Of a stretch of 64,000 nucleotides of DNA, positions 1-9,177 are shown one piece after another. The stretch is from Ruminococcus sp. AM36-2AA. GTDB lineage: Bacteria; Bacillota; Clostridia; Lachnospirales; Lachnospiraceae. The translations under genes were made by a program, and so were the position numbers. The first letter of the stretch is position 1; each line of letters starts with the position of its first letter. The notes under the pieces were generated by a model. That model did not search any database. It worked only from the letters and a program-made list of their open reading frames with translations, and was not told where the DNA came from. The stretch lies in NCBI RefSeq assembly GCF_003461955.1, contig NZ_QTYB01000002.1, positions 222,314-286,313 of the forward strand, read 5' to 3'.

Positions 1-242
1 GGAATAACAACGAAGAGGGATCTGCCGGAGAAAATACTGGCGCAGACCAGAAAATCAATCTGAACACCGCTGATGTATCCCAGCTTACCACTCTCACAGG
101 TGTAGGGGAGTCCAAAGCCCTGGCGATCATCGCTTACAGGGAAGAAAACGGCCCTTTTACTTCCACAGAAGACATTATGAGCGTGCCTGGTATCAAGGAA
201 GGAACCTATGAGAAGATAAAGGATAAAATAGCAATAAAGTAA
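1..242 (+). CDS. comEA: ComEA-like DNA-binding protein, 3' end only
   Basis: This is the last 79 codons of a gene that begins before the window. The visible part has a polar Asn/Glu/Gly-rich linker followed by a C-terminal helix-hairpin-helix region starting at INLNTADVSQL, with two GxG hairpins (TGVGESKA and VPGIKEG). That is the typical ComEA C-terminal domain, which in other Gram-positives binds incoming double-stranded DNA at the cell surface and hands it to the ComEC channel. A comEC gene lies about 3 kb downstream on the same strand, which supports the call. The membrane anchor lies outside the window. Other HhH proteins share this fold, but the linker plus INLNTA motif and the comEC neighbour make ComEA the best reading. 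Confidence 0.85.
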   Translation, partial: NNNEEGSAGENTGADQKINLNTADVSQLTTLTGVGESKALAIIAYREENGPFTSTEDIMSVPGIKEGTYEKIKDKIAIK

Positions 243-252
243 GGAGCGTTAA

Positions 253-942
253 ATGAGCAGGAAAGTATTGGTAGTAGATGATGAGAAACTGATTGTCAAG
301 GGACTTCGTTTCAGTCTGGAGCAGGATGGAATGGAAGTGGACTGTGCCTATGACGGAGAGGAAGCTCTGGAAAAAGCCAAGGCAGGAGAGTACGATATAA
401 TTCTTCTGGACCTGATGCTTCCAAAGATGGATGGTCTTGAGGTATGCCAGCAGATCCGTGAATTTTCCAATGTCCCGATTATCATGCTTACAGCAAAAGG
501 TGAGGATATGGATAAGATTCTGGGCCTGGAATACGGAGCAGACGATTATGTGACCAAACCGTTTAATATTCTGGAAGTCAAGGCCCGTATCAAGGCGATC
601 ATCCGCCGTGCAGGCAGCAACCAGAACAAACAGGAGAAAGCCAAGACCGTGGAAGTCGGAGAACTGAAGCTGGACTGCGAAGGACGCCGTGTATTTATTT
701 CCGGAAAAGAGATTAACCTTACAGCCAAGGAATTTGATGTGCTGGAACTTCTGGTATTCAACCCGAACAAGGTATACAGCAGAGAAAATCTTCTGAATAT
801 CGTATGGGGATATGAGTATCCGGGAGATGTCCGTACAGTAGACGTACATATCCGTCGTTTAAGAGAAAAAATTGAGGCCAATCCCAGTGAGCCGAAATAT
901 GTACACACCAAATGGGGTGTGGGCTACTATTTCCAGGCATAA
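253..942 (+). CDS. OmpR/PhoB-family response regulator
   Basis: A 229-residue two-domain response regulator. Residues 1-120 form a receiver domain with the acidic pair D9-D10, the phosphorylatable aspartate D53 in IILLDLMLP, T80 and K102. Residues about 130-229 form a winged-helix DNA-binding domain ending in the usual VRTVDVHIRRLREKIE and KYVHTKWGVGYYF segments. It sits 10 bases after comEA and 3 bases before the histidine kinase, so the pair is clearly one two-component system. Its size and C-terminal motifs resemble WalR, PhoP and MtrA regulators. The target genes cannot be read from the sequence. The start ATG has an AAGGAG ribosome site just upstream. Confidence 0.93.
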   Translation: MSRKVLVVDDEKLIVKGLRFSLEQDGMEVDCAYDGEEALEKAKAGEYDIILLDLMLPKMDGLEVCQQIREFSNVPIIMLTAKGEDMDKILGLEYGADDYVTKPFNILEVKARIKAIIRRAGSNQNKQEKAKTVEVGELKLDCEGRRVFISGKEINLTAKEFDVLELLVFNPNKVYSRENLLNIVWGYEYPGDVRTVDVHIRRLREKIEANPSEPKYVHTKWGVGYYFQA

Positions 943-945
943 GCT

Positions 946-2376
946 GTGAAGATCAAAAAAAGCGGCAAGTTTTTTAAAAGTCTCCGCTTTCGTATTCTGA
1001 TCATCCTGATCATACTGGGAATCGTACCAAGTGTCATTGTAACGGAAATGGTCATTGCCAACTATGAAGACCGTGCCATTGCCAACCGTGTGCAGAGCAT
1101 GGAAAATATCTGTGACATCATGTGCGACCTGCTTATCAAAGAGAATTATCTGAATGACTCCAGCTCGCAGACAGTAAACAGCAAGCTGGAGTTGTTGTCT
1201 AATATCTATGGAGGAAGAATTCTCATTGTAGACAGGGATTTCAGGATTATTAAGGATACCTATGGCGTGGATGAGGGAAAAACTCTGGTATCCCAGAAAG
1301 TAGTAAACTGTTTTAAAGGGGAAGATGCCTACCGTTATGATTCCGACAGCCAGAAGCTGATCCTGGCTGTTCCGGTAAAAAGCCCGGAAGTAAATCAGGT
1401 GCAGGGTGCCATGATGATTATGGCTTCTTCCAGTGAAGTGACGTCAACCATTCGGGAACTGGAACAGAAAGGAATCCTGATTATTGGAATTATTGTAGTT
1501 CTGGCCATATTCCTGGGATATATTCTTTCCACAGTACTGGTAAAACCTTTTGCCAGGGTAACAAAAGCCATCGAAGATCTGACAGACGGATATCAGAACG
1601 AAGAAATTTCCGTACCGGATTATACAGAGACAGCGCTGATTACGGATGCATTTAATAAGATGCTTTCCAGAATGAAAACCTTGGATGAATCCAGACAGGA
1701 GTTTGTATCCAACGTGTCTCATGAGCTGAAAACACCGATGACTTCCATGAAAGTTCTGGCAGATTCCCTTGTAGGACAGCAGGGAGTTCCGGAGGAACTG
1801 TATCAGGAATTCCTTTCTGATATTACAGAAGAGATCGACAGAGAGAACAAGATTATCACAGATCTTCTTTCCCTTGTAAAGATGGACAAAAAAGCGGCAG
1901 ATATGAATATTACCAATATGAATATCAATGAACTGCTGGAAAATATCCTGAAACGGCTTCGGCCGATTGCAGATCAGAGAAGCATTTCCCTGATTCTGGA
2001 TTCCTTCCGCCCGGTCAATGCAGATGTGGACGAAGTGAAGTTTACGCTTGCCATCAGCAATCTGGTGGAGAACGGAATCAAATATAACGTAGATGAAGGC
2101 TGGGTTCGTGTAACACTGGATGCGGATCACAAAGATTTCTTTGTAACCGTTGAAGATTCCGGACTTGGAATTCCTGAAGAATCTATTGAACGGATTTTTG
2201 AGCGTTTTTACCGTGTAGACAAATCCCATTCCAGGGAAATCGGAGGAACCGGTCTTGGGCTTGCCATTACCAGAAGTTCCATAGCCATGCATCATGGTAT
2301 CATAAAAGTATCCAGCAAAGAAGGAGAGGGAACCACATTTACCGTGAAGATTCCTCTGTCCTATATTCCGTCCTAG
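946..2376 (+). CDS. Membrane sensor histidine kinase (HAMP, HisKA, HATPase)
   Basis: A 476-residue sensor kinase. An N-terminal membrane segment (about 14-35) is followed by an extracytoplasmic sensor region, a second membrane segment (about 176-198), a HAMP linker, and a HisKA domain with phospho-acceptor H259 in SNVSHELKTP. The ATPase domain shows the N box (NLVENGIKYN), G1 (DSGLGIP), F box (ERFYRVDKSHSRE) and G2 (GGTGLGLAI). It starts with GTG, 3 bases after the response regulator stop, so the two are translationally linked. It is very probably the partner of the upstream regulator. A GerMN-domain protein follows after 10 bases, and the set recalls the actinobacterial MtrA-MtrB-LpqB arrangement. 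The signal sensed is unknown. Confidence 0.93.
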   Translation: MKIKKSGKFFKSLRFRILIILIILGIVPSVIVTEMVIANYEDRAIANRVQSMENICDIMCDLLIKENYLNDSSSQTVNSKLELLSNIYGGRILIVDRDFRIIKDTYGVDEGKTLVSQKVVNCFKGEDAYRYDSDSQKLILAVPVKSPEVNQVQGAMMIMASSSEVTSTIRELEQKGILIIGIIVVLAIFLGYILSTVLVKPFARVTKAIEDLTDGYQNEEISVPDYTETALITDAFNKMLSRMKTLDESRQEFVSNVSHELKTPMTSMKVLADSLVGQQGVPEELYQEFLSDITEEIDRENKIITDLLSLVKMDKKAADMNITNMNINELLENILKRLRPIADQRSISLILDSFRPVNADVDEVKFTLAISNLVENGIKYNVDEGWVRVTLDADHKDFFVTVEDSGLGIPEESIERIFERFYRVDKSHSREIGGTGLGLAITRSSIAMHHGIIKVSSKEGEGTTFTVKIPLSYIPS

Positions 2377-2386
2377 GAGGTACAGC

Positions 2387-3343
2387 ATGAAAAAAACGAT
2401 AAAGATTATCTGCGTGACTGCTGCCTGTATCTTTCTTGGGCTGATTGCCTACATCAGTTTTGCGGGAAGAAAAGAGAAAAATACAGAACAGAAGTACAGC
2501 TTTTATTATATCAACAGTGAAGAAACAAAACTGAAAGAAGAGAAGTATACACCGGAAAAAGAAACTGCAGAGGTGATGCTCCGGGATTTTTCGGAGAGCC
2601 TGAACAACCGCGAGACAAGGGAAGATGGAATTTCACTGTTTCCGGAAGACGTAAAAATTTCTTCCTATTTTATAAAGGATGGAATTCTGCGTCTGGAATT
2701 TAACGAGGCCTACAGTAAGATGTCCCGCACCAGGGAACTTCTGGTCCGTACCGGCGTGGTGAAAATCTTTATCCAGATTCCGGAAATTGATTCTGTGGAA
2801 ATTTATGTGGGCAAAAAACCTCTTACGAATTCCAAAGGAGAAGAAGTCGGAGCTATGAACAGTGACACGTTTGTAGAGTTTTCCGGATCTGACGGGGATG
2901 TATACAGTTACGATACCTTTACCCTGTATTTTACAAACAAAAACGGTGACAAACTGGTGGAAGAACAGAGAAGTGTCCGTTACAGACGGAATCTTCCAAA
3001 GGCAACCGTAGTGCTGGAACAGCTGGCAAGAGGACCTCTGGAAAAAGATCATTATCCCACCATTCCGGAGAATTCTGAGGTACTTTCTCTCACAAAAGCC
3101 AACGGAATCTGCTATGTGGATTACAACTCTGTATTTCAGGATTATGCGTTAAATGTTTCCGAGCAGATCCCGATTTATTCTGTTGTAAACACATTGATTG
3201 CGGCAACGGATGTGGATAAAGTGGAGATTTCCATTGAGGGAAACAAAGAAGTGACATTTGGCCAGAATATGCAGCTTTACAAGTTCTATGAATGGAATGA
3301 CAGTCTGCTGGCCAGCACAAAAGCCAAAAAAGAACAGAACTGA
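2387..3343 (+). CDS. Membrane-anchored protein with two GerMN domains
   Basis: A 318-residue protein with a single N-terminal hydrophobic segment (about 5-26) and an extracytoplasmic region. Two GerMN-type domains are visible, about residues 60-150 and 170-300. The second carries the typical LPKATVVLEQLARGP and ICYVDYNSVFQ segments. GerMN domains occur in the Bacillus germination/sporulation protein GerM and in actinobacterial LpqB. A possible lipobox (TAAC, C14) lies early in the hydrophobic stretch, but the hydrophobic run continues past it, so a plain membrane anchor is more likely. It follows the histidine kinase by 10 bases with an AGGAGG ribosome site. A role as accessory sensor or regulator of the kinase is an inference from that linkage. 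Confidence 0.8.
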   Translation: MKKTIKIICVTAACIFLGLIAYISFAGRKEKNTEQKYSFYYINSEETKLKEEKYTPEKETAEVMLRDFSESLNNRETREDGISLFPEDVKISSYFIKDGILRLEFNEAYSKMSRTRELLVRTGVVKIFIQIPEIDSVEIYVGKKPLTNSKGEEVGAMNSDTFVEFSGSDGDVYSYDTFTLYFTNKNGDKLVEEQRSVRYRRNLPKATVVLEQLARGPLEKDHYPTIPENSEVLSLTKANGICYVDYNSVFQDYALNVSEQIPIYSVVNTLIAATDVDKVEISIEGNKEVTFGQNMQLYKFYEWNDSLLASTKAKKEQN

Positions 3344-3379
3344 TTTTAACAAAATATCTACATAAACGGGAGAACATGT

Positions 3380-5665
3380 ATGACAAAACGGCCATTATGT
3401 TTTCTGTGTTTTCTCATGGTGCTTGGTTTAGGTATTATGAATTTTGCGGGGATTCCTCTTCTTGGGGGGAATCCCCTTCCTGTAACCGTACAGGACTGGA
3501 TCGAAGCACATCCTGGCTCTGTGATCTGCGGGGAGGTGGAGCAGTATGAAAATACAGAATTCTCCCAGTCTGTTTATCTGAAAAAAACATATCTGATTTA
3601 TCAGTCAAGAAAATTTTCCATTGAAAATGTAAGAGTATTTTTGAAAAAAGAAGAAGACCTGAAACCGGGAATGAAAATTCTGGTAAAAGGAACCTTAAAA
3701 AGAGTGGAGGAACCCTCAAATCCCGGTGGCTTTGACAGTCAGCATTACTATGCCTGCCGTCATATCTATTATTTTATGAAGAAAGCTGTGGTCCGGAAAA
3801 AAACAGAATCCTATTCCGGATACAGACAGCAGCTTTTTAAGGTAAAAGAAAAATGCAGGCAGATTCTTACGGAATCGGCAGGAGAAGACGCGCCACTTTT
3901 CTGCGCGATGGTGCTTGGGGACAAACAGGATCTGGATCCGGAAATGCGGATGCGATATCAGCTGGCCGGGATCGTCCATATCCTTGCGATCAGCGGGCTT
4001 CATATCAGCATTCTTGGAATGGGATTTTATAATCTTCTGAAAAAAATTGGCCTGGGTATCTGGCCTGCCGGGATTTTTTCACTGGGAGTGATGCTGCAGT
4101 ACGGGATCATGACCGGAGGGAGTGTTTCCACCATGCGGGCGGTGACCATGTTTCTCATTGCCATGGGCGCCAGGATCACCGGCCGGATTTATGACATGAT
4201 GAGTGCGCTTTCCGTAACAGCCATGATGATTCTTCTGGAATCACCGGCATATCTGCTGGACAGCGGTTTTCTTCTGTCTTTTGGCTGCGTTCTTGGGATC
4301 GGCGTTGCAGCGGAAAAAATCTGTGCCCTTGCAGGAGCAGAGAAAAAATGGATGAAGGCACTGGTAAGTTCCATAGCCCTTCAGCTGGTGACACTGCCTG
4401 TGATGCTGAAATTTTTTGGAGAAGTATCCCTTGCCGGATTTTTTCTGAATCTTCTGGTGCTTCCAAGTGTGGGCTTTGTGCTGATGGGAGGAATGGCGGC
4501 ACTGTTGCTTGGAATTTTCAGTATTTCTGCTGCAAAACTGGTAATTTTGCCGGCAAGGGGACTGCTGCTTTTTTATGAATATCTATGTAGCCTTGCAGGA
4601 AAATTAAGGTGGAGCACCTGGATCGGAGGGGAACCGGAAATCTGGCAGATTCTGGTATATTATGTTTTTTTGATTACAGTCCTGTTTATGGGACAGTATA
4701 TAAAAGAACCGATGAGGCGGGAACAGGAAGCGGGTATGAAATCAGAGTTATCCAGCCGGGATAAAAGAATCCCGGGAAAGATCCAAAGGAAACTCCGGAC
4801 AGTCCGGGCAGCAGCCGGCGCATTGATGATAACAGGAATTCTGATCCTCGGGTTTCATCCGGCAGGAGACCTGAAAGTGCTCTGCCTGGATGTGGGACAG
4901 GGAGATGGCATCCTTGTGGAGACCCCGGACAGACACTGTTTTCTTATTGACGGAGGAAGCAGCAGTCAGTCCGGTCTTGGAAGATACTGCCTTTTGCCAG
5001 CCCTGAAAAGTCAGGGGATTTCCTATCTGGACGGTATTTTTGTTTCCCATACAGATCAGGATCACATCAGTGGTGTGAAGGAACTTCTGGAATATATGGG
5101 AAATGGCCTGACAACGATCCGGGCAGGTTATCTGGTGCTTCCTTCCTGGGCAGAAAGGCCGGAGGCCTGGGAGGAACTCTCGGATGCGGCACAAAAAGCC
5201 GGAATAAAGATTGTGACAGGAAAAAAAGAGGATGAGCTGCATTGCGGTCCGGTGACATTTTCCATTCTGTGGCCTGAGAAAAATGCCAGGGGAAAAGATA
5301 TAAATGAGGAAGCGATGGTGATGGAACTTTCTTTTGGGGAGTTTCAGATGCTTTTTACCGGGGACATCGGGGCGGACACGGAAAAGAAACTTCTGGCATC
5401 CGGGAATCTTACAGACATTGACTGTCTGAAAGTGGGACATCATGGTTCCCGTTATTCTACCACGGAAGCGTTTCTTGAAAAAATAAAGCCGGAACTGGCG
5501 ATCATTTCCTGTTCTTCCACCAATACTTACGGACATCCGTCGCCGGAAACCGTAGAGCGTCTGGAAGCGGCCGGAAGCCAGGTGGAATATACCATGAAAA
5601 ACGGTGCCATTACTGTGGAAACCGATGGAAAAAAGCTTAAGATATATAGGTTTCGGAGGGACTGA
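3380..5665 (+). CDS. comEC: ComEC/Rec2 DNA-uptake channel protein
   Basis: A 761-residue polytopic membrane protein of normal ComEC length. An N-terminal soluble OB-like DUF4131 region (about 30-130) is followed by the hydrophobic competence domain (about 170-440) with the hallmark HILAISGLHISIL segment. The C-terminal metallo-beta-lactamase-like domain (about 495-750) has VLCLDVGQGDGILVE, HTDQDHISG starting at H557 and GHHGSR near H687. ComEC forms the inner-membrane channel for single-stranded DNA during natural transformation, and the lactamase-like domain is thought to degrade the other strand. A comEA remnant lies upstream, with the two-component system and GerMN gene between them. All domains appear intact. 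Confidence 0.93.
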   Translation: MTKRPLCFLCFLMVLGLGIMNFAGIPLLGGNPLPVTVQDWIEAHPGSVICGEVEQYENTEFSQSVYLKKTYLIYQSRKFSIENVRVFLKKEEDLKPGMKILVKGTLKRVEEPSNPGGFDSQHYYACRHIYYFMKKAVVRKKTESYSGYRQQLFKVKEKCRQILTESAGEDAPLFCAMVLGDKQDLDPEMRMRYQLAGIVHILAISGLHISILGMGFYNLLKKIGLGIWPAGIFSLGVMLQYGIMTGGSVSTMRAVTMFLIAMGARITGRIYDMMSALSVTAMMILLESPAYLLDSGFLLSFGCVLGIGVAAEKICALAGAEKKWMKALVSSIALQLVTLPVMLKFFGEVSLAGFFLNLLVLPSVGFVLMGGMAALLLGIFSISAAKLVILPARGLLLFYEYLCSLAGKLRWSTWIGGEPEIWQILVYYVFLITVLFMGQYIKEPMRREQEAGMKSELSSRDKRIPGKIQRKLRTVRAAAGALMITGILILGFHPAGDLKVLCLDVGQGDGILVETPDRHCFLIDGGSSSQSGLGRYCLLPALKSQGISYLDGIFVSHTDQDHISGVKELLEYMGNGLTTIRAGYLVLPSWAERPEAWEELSDAAQKAGIKIVTGKKEDELHCGPVTFSILWPEKNARGKDINEEAMVMELSFGEFQMLFTGDIGADTEKKLLASGNLTDIDCLKVGHHGSRYSTTEAFLEKIKPELAIISCSSTNTYGHPSPETVERLEAAGSQVEYTMKNGAITVETDGKKLKIYRFRRD

Positions 5666-5694
5666 AAAATTTTTTCAAAAACCGAAAAAAACAG

Positions 5695-5723
5695 GTGACT
5701 TTTGTACACACTTGTTGTAGAAT
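5695..5723 (+). promoter_or_regulatory. Putative sigma-A promoter for the flavoprotein gene
   Basis: A GTGACT -35 box and TAGAAT -10 box are spaced by 17 bases. They lie about 65 bases ahead of the flavoprotein start, in the only gap between comEC and that gene. This is prediction from motif match only. Confidence 0.5.
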
Positions 5724-5787
5724 AGTCAGGGTTTGTGCGAAAACGAAACATTGAAAACAGGCAACACAAGACAAGGAGTTTTTATTT

Positions 5788-7167
5788 ATGAAATATGACG
5801 TACTGATCGTAGGAGCAGGTCCTGGAGGAATCTTTGCAGCCTATGAGCTGATGAATAATGATCCGGAGAAAAAAATCGCGGTTTTTGAAGCCGGCCATCC
5901 TCTGGAAAAAAGAAAATGTCCTATTGACGGAAAGAAAGTAAAATCCTGTATCCACTGTAAAACATGTGCGATCATGAAAGGATTTGGCGGTGCAGGCGCT
6001 TTCTCCGATGGAAAATATAATATCACCAATCAGTTTGGCGGAACGCTGTATCAGCATATCGGCAAGGATACAGCCACAGAACTGATGGAATATGTAGATA
6101 AACTGAATCTGATGCATGGTGGAGAGGGAACCAAGCTTTATTCCACCACAAACAGTGAGATCCGTAAGCTCTGTCTTCAGAACGGCCTGCATCTTCTGGA
6201 TGCATCTGTCCGCCACCTGGGAACGGATATCAACTATGTAGTACTTCAGAATCTCTATGAAAAGATGAAAGCCCATGTAGATTTCTATTTTGACGCGTCC
6301 GTTGACAAAGTGGAGAAAACAGAAGACGGCTATGCAGTTGTTGTAGGTGATGAGCGTTACGAGGGAACTTACTGCATCATCTCCGCGGGACGAAGCGGAA
6401 GTAAATGGATGGAGACTGTATGTACAGATCTTAAGATCCCCACACTTTCCAACCGTGTGGATATCGGTGTCCGTGTGGAGCTTCCGGCAGAGGTGTTCAG
6501 CCGTCTGACCGATGAGCTTTACGAGAGCAAGATCGTTTACAGAACCGAGAAGTTTGAGGATATGGTCCGTACCTTCTGTATGAACCCGAGAGGTGTTGTG
6601 GTTAATGAGAACACCAATGGAATCATCACAGTAAACGGCCACAGCTATGAAGATCCTGCAAAACACACCAACAATACAAACTTTGCGCTTCTGGTATCCA
6701 AACATTTCTCAGAGCCGTTCCATGACAGCAACGGATATGGTGAGAGCATCGCAAGACTTTCCAACATGCTTGGCGGTGGTGTTATGGTACAGCGTTTCGG
6801 AGATCTGATCCGTGGAAGACGAAGCACAAAAGCACGTATTGAGGAGAGCTTCGTAACACCGACTCTTTCCGCAACACCGGGAGACTTAAGCCTTGTTATG
6901 CCGAAGCGTATCCTGGATGGAATCATCGAGATGATCTATGCTCTGGATAAGATCGCACCTGGAACAGCAGATGACGATACTCTGCTTTATGGTGTTGAGG
7001 TTAAATTCTACAACATGGAAGTTGAGATCGATGAGAATCTGGAAACCTGCCACAAAGGTCTCTTTGTTATCGGAGACTGCAGCGGTGTGACACATTCTCT
7101 TTCCCATGCATCCGCCAGCGGTATCTATGTAGCCAGATACCTGGAGCAGGAGTACTTCAGTAAATAA
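5788..7167 (+). CDS. FAD-dependent dehydrogenase, COG2509 type
   Basis: A 459-residue flavoprotein. The N-terminus has a Rossmann dinucleotide fold (VLIVGAGPGGIFAAYEL) and near the C-terminus a second FAD-contact motif (LFVIGDCSGVTHSLSHA). Between them is a cysteine-containing stretch around residues 47-63 (CPIDGK, CIHCKTCAIM) followed by GFGGAGAFSDGK, typical of the uncharacterised COG2509 FAD-dependent dehydrogenases. Family substrates are not established. Four cysteines in the CPxxGK and CxxCxxC stretch could bind a metal or be redox active, but that is inference. It appears to be a single-gene unit with its own promoter and a strong terminator. Confidence 0.82.
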   Translation: MKYDVLIVGAGPGGIFAAYELMNNDPEKKIAVFEAGHPLEKRKCPIDGKKVKSCIHCKTCAIMKGFGGAGAFSDGKYNITNQFGGTLYQHIGKDTATELMEYVDKLNLMHGGEGTKLYSTTNSEIRKLCLQNGLHLLDASVRHLGTDINYVVLQNLYEKMKAHVDFYFDASVDKVEKTEDGYAVVVGDERYEGTYCIISAGRSGSKWMETVCTDLKIPTLSNRVDIGVRVELPAEVFSRLTDELYESKIVYRTEKFEDMVRTFCMNPRGVVVNENTNGIITVNGHSYEDPAKHTNNTNFALLVSKHFSEPFHDSNGYGESIARLSNMLGGGVMVQRFGDLIRGRRSTKARIEESFVTPTLSATPGDLSLVMPKRILDGIIEMIYALDKIAPGTADDDTLLYGVEVKFYNMEVEIDENLETCHKGLFVIGDCSGVTHSLSHASASGIYVARYLEQEYFSK

Positions 7168-7171
7168 TATG

Positions 7172-7220
7172 AGCGGCCCTTTTCTGCTGTCACAGTGATG
7201 GCGGAAAGGGGCTGCTTTTA
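7172..7220 (+). terminator. Rho-independent terminator after the flavoprotein gene
   Basis: A 16-base stem (arms 7172-7187 and 7201-7216, with several G-U pairs) is followed by a short T run. It lies immediately after the flavoprotein stop codon. Confidence 0.8.
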
Positions 7221-7360
7221 TGTTGTAGGAAATCACTGTACCATAAATAAAAAACATAAATCATATGAAACCATGCATAATGTGCATGAATATTGAAAGG
7301 AGTATGTTGAAAATAACTGACAGATGCAGGGGAAGCACCATAATTCGTCCGACAGCAATC

Positions 7361-7389
7361 TTGACAATTTTGTGATTTTGTGGTAAAAG
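7361..7389 (+). promoter_or_regulatory. Putative sigma-A promoter of the cobalamin-riboswitch operon
   Basis: A perfect TTGACA -35 box and a TAAAAG -10 box are separated by 17 bases, 30-40 bases ahead of the riboswitch. The interval between the upstream terminator and this promoter (7221-7360) shows no gene. Confidence 0.65.
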
Positions 7390-7418
7390 AATAAGTAACC
7401 AGGTAAAATCGAATATGT

Positions 7419-7620
7419 ACAAATGTTATGGCAATAAGGTTGCGTCCAGTCGGATGTGCAAAAGAGAATCCGGTGAGAATCCGGAACGATACCGTCACTG
7501 TGAACGGGGAGCTGTTTTTAAATACCACTGGGAAACCGGGAAGGGAAAGCAGTGTGGAACCAAGTCAGGAGAACTGCCTTATTGTGAGATCCAGGATTCG
7601 CGGTCTACGAATCTGTATTC
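7419..7620 (+). promoter_or_regulatory. Cobalamin (B12) riboswitch
   Basis: The conserved core is readable in order: GAATCCGGTGAGAATCCGG, then CCGTCACTGTGAACGG, and finally the B12 box AGTCAGGAGAACTGCC at 7563-7578. These match the known adenosylcobalamin riboswitch core. A hairpin with a T run follows at 7680-7705, so control is probably by transcription termination when cobalamin is plentiful. The controlled operon encodes a secreted CbiK-like chelatase and an ABC importer, fitting a cobalamin or cobalt/corrinoid role. Confidence 0.9.
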
Positions 7621-7679
7621 TCAATAACAATACAGAACTTCTTTTTATGTGTATTGCGAGAGAATCGTGTGTGAGCAGG

Positions 7680-7705
7680 CGGCCGCAGAAAGCAGCCGTT
7701 TTTTT
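7680..7705 (+). terminator. Riboswitch expression-platform terminator
   Basis: A CGGCcGC / GCaGCCG stem with one mismatch and a 5-base loop is followed by eight T residues, 46 bases ahead of the chelatase start. Its place between riboswitch and gene makes it the likely ligand-controlled terminator. Confidence 0.75.
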
Positions 7706-7751
7706 GTACATATCAGTATTCTGGAAATACATGAAAAGAGGACGATAAGAA

Positions 7752-9056
7752 ATGAAAAGAAAAACAATGTTAGCTCTGATGCTCGCAGTTTCCATGACAT
7801 GCTCTATGGGTGCAGCTACAACAGCAATGGCAGCAGATGATTCCGCTACAGAAGAGAGCGCAGATGAGAGTACTGAGGCAGCTGATACCACAGAGGCTTC
7901 TGATGAAGACCAGAAAGCAGCTGACAATGTAGCAGCTCTGATCGACAAGATCTATGTTCAGGAGAGAACTGACACAACAGATGAGGACTGCAAGGCAGCC
8001 AAAGAAGCATGGGATGCTCTGACAGACGCTCAGAAAGAACTGGTAGAGGGCGAGAACGCTGATCCGGATTACTTCGGACGTGACACAGGAGACGCTTCCA
8101 AGGACGATCCGCGTAACCAGGATGAGATCGGTGAGAATGAACTTCTTGTTGTAAGCTTTGGTACTTCCTTCAATGACAGCCGTGCAGAGGATGTCAAAGG
8201 AATCGAGGATGCTCTTGCAGAAGCTTATCCGGACTGGTCTGTAAGAAGAGCATTTACAGCACAGATCATCATCAACCATGTAGAGGCAAGAGATGATGAA
8301 GTGATCGATAACATGCAGCAGGCTCTTGACCGTGCAGTAGAGAATGGTGTTAAGAATCTGGTTGTACAGCCTACCCATCTGATGCATGGTGCTGAGTACG
8401 ATGAGATGACAGAAGCGATCAATGGCTATAAAGATAAATTCGAGTCTGTAGCTATCGCAGAGCCAATGCTCGGTGAGGTTGGAGACGATGCAACTGTGAT
8501 CAATGATGACAAGAAAGCCGTTGCTCAGGCGATCACAGATGCGGCTTGCAAAGAAGCCGGATTTGACAGCATGGATGCAGCAGCTGAGGCTGGTACAGCA
8601 TTCGTATTCATGGGACATGGAACATCCCATACAGCTAACGTTACATACGATCAGATGCAGACACAGATGGAAAACCTTGGATTCAAGAACGCATTCATCG
8701 GTACTGTAGAGGGTAAGCCGGAAGATACAGCCTGCGACAAGGTTATCGAGAAGGTAAAAGAAGCAGGATACAAGAACGTTGTTCTTCGTCCGCTGATGGT
8801 TGTTGCCGGAGACCATGCAAACAACGATATGGCCGGTGATGATGAGGATTCCTGGAAGAGCCAGTTTGTAGCATCCGGAAACTTCGATAAGGTTGACTGC
8901 CAGATCGAGGGTCTTGGAAGAGTCGAAGCAGTTGAGAAGCTTTATGTAGATCATACAAAAGCAGCTATCGACTCCATCGGAAGCACAGATGAGTCCGCAG
9001 ATTCTGATGCAACAGCAGATACAGAGGCTGATTCTGCTGAGGAGTCCGCAGAATAA
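7752..9056 (+). CDS. cbiK: Secreted CbiK-like sirohydrochlorin cobaltochelatase
   Basis: A 434-residue exported protein. A signal peptide (cleavage near AMA, residue 27) is followed by an acidic linker and a chelatase domain at about residues 129-410. The domain opens with ELLVVSFGTSFNDSR and has candidate metal/tetrapyrrole histidines at H209 and H212 (PTHLMHG), H289 and H293 (GHGTSH), and H355 (AGDHANND). These are the family patterns of CbiK, which inserts Co2+ into sirohydrochlorin in the anaerobic B12 pathway. Cytoplasmic CbiK is about 265 residues, so the N-terminal acidic region (about 28-128) and the Asp/Glu/Ser-rich tail after about 410 are extra. A periplasmic CbiK is known from Desulfovibrio. 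An exported one in a Gram-positive suggests metal or tetrapyrrole handling at the surface rather than biosynthesis (inference). It is first in the riboswitch operon. Confidence 0.85.
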   Translation: MKRKTMLALMLAVSMTCSMGAATTAMAADDSATEESADESTEAADTTEASDEDQKAADNVAALIDKIYVQERTDTTDEDCKAAKEAWDALTDAQKELVEGENADPDYFGRDTGDASKDDPRNQDEIGENELLVVSFGTSFNDSRAEDVKGIEDALAEAYPDWSVRRAFTAQIIINHVEARDDEVIDNMQQALDRAVENGVKNLVVQPTHLMHGAEYDEMTEAINGYKDKFESVAIAEPMLGEVGDDATVINDDKKAVAQAITDAACKEAGFDSMDAAAEAGTAFVFMGHGTSHTANVTYDQMQTQMENLGFKNAFIGTVEGKPEDTACDKVIEKVKEAGYKNVVLRPLMVVAGDHANNDMAGDDEDSWKSQFVASGNFDKVDCQIEGLGRVEAVEKLYVDHTKAAIDSIGSTDESADSDATADTEADSAEESAE

Positions 9057-9069
9057 TAAATATGAAACG

Positions 9070-9145
9070 ATCTGAGTGAGCTCAGATACCTATAAGAAAT
9101 CCATGTAACTGCCCGGAAAGATCAGGAAGACTGTCTTCCGGGCAG
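9070..9145 (+). other. Two intercistronic hairpins
   Basis: One hairpin has arms ATCTGAG and CTCAGAT at 9070-9087. The other has 10-base arms CTGCCCGGAA and TTCCGGGCAG at 9109-9118 and 9136-9145. Neither is followed by a T run, so they look like processing or stabilising structures, or partial attenuators, between the chelatase gene and the downstream genes. Confidence 0.5.
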
Positions 9146-9177
9146 ATTGCTGTATCTATGGAAGGGAGAAGATTATT

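Noticed and set aside
5663..5690. A/T palindrome after comEC as a terminator
   Set aside because: GAAAAATTTTTTC gives only A-T pairs. It is too weak to call as a terminator.
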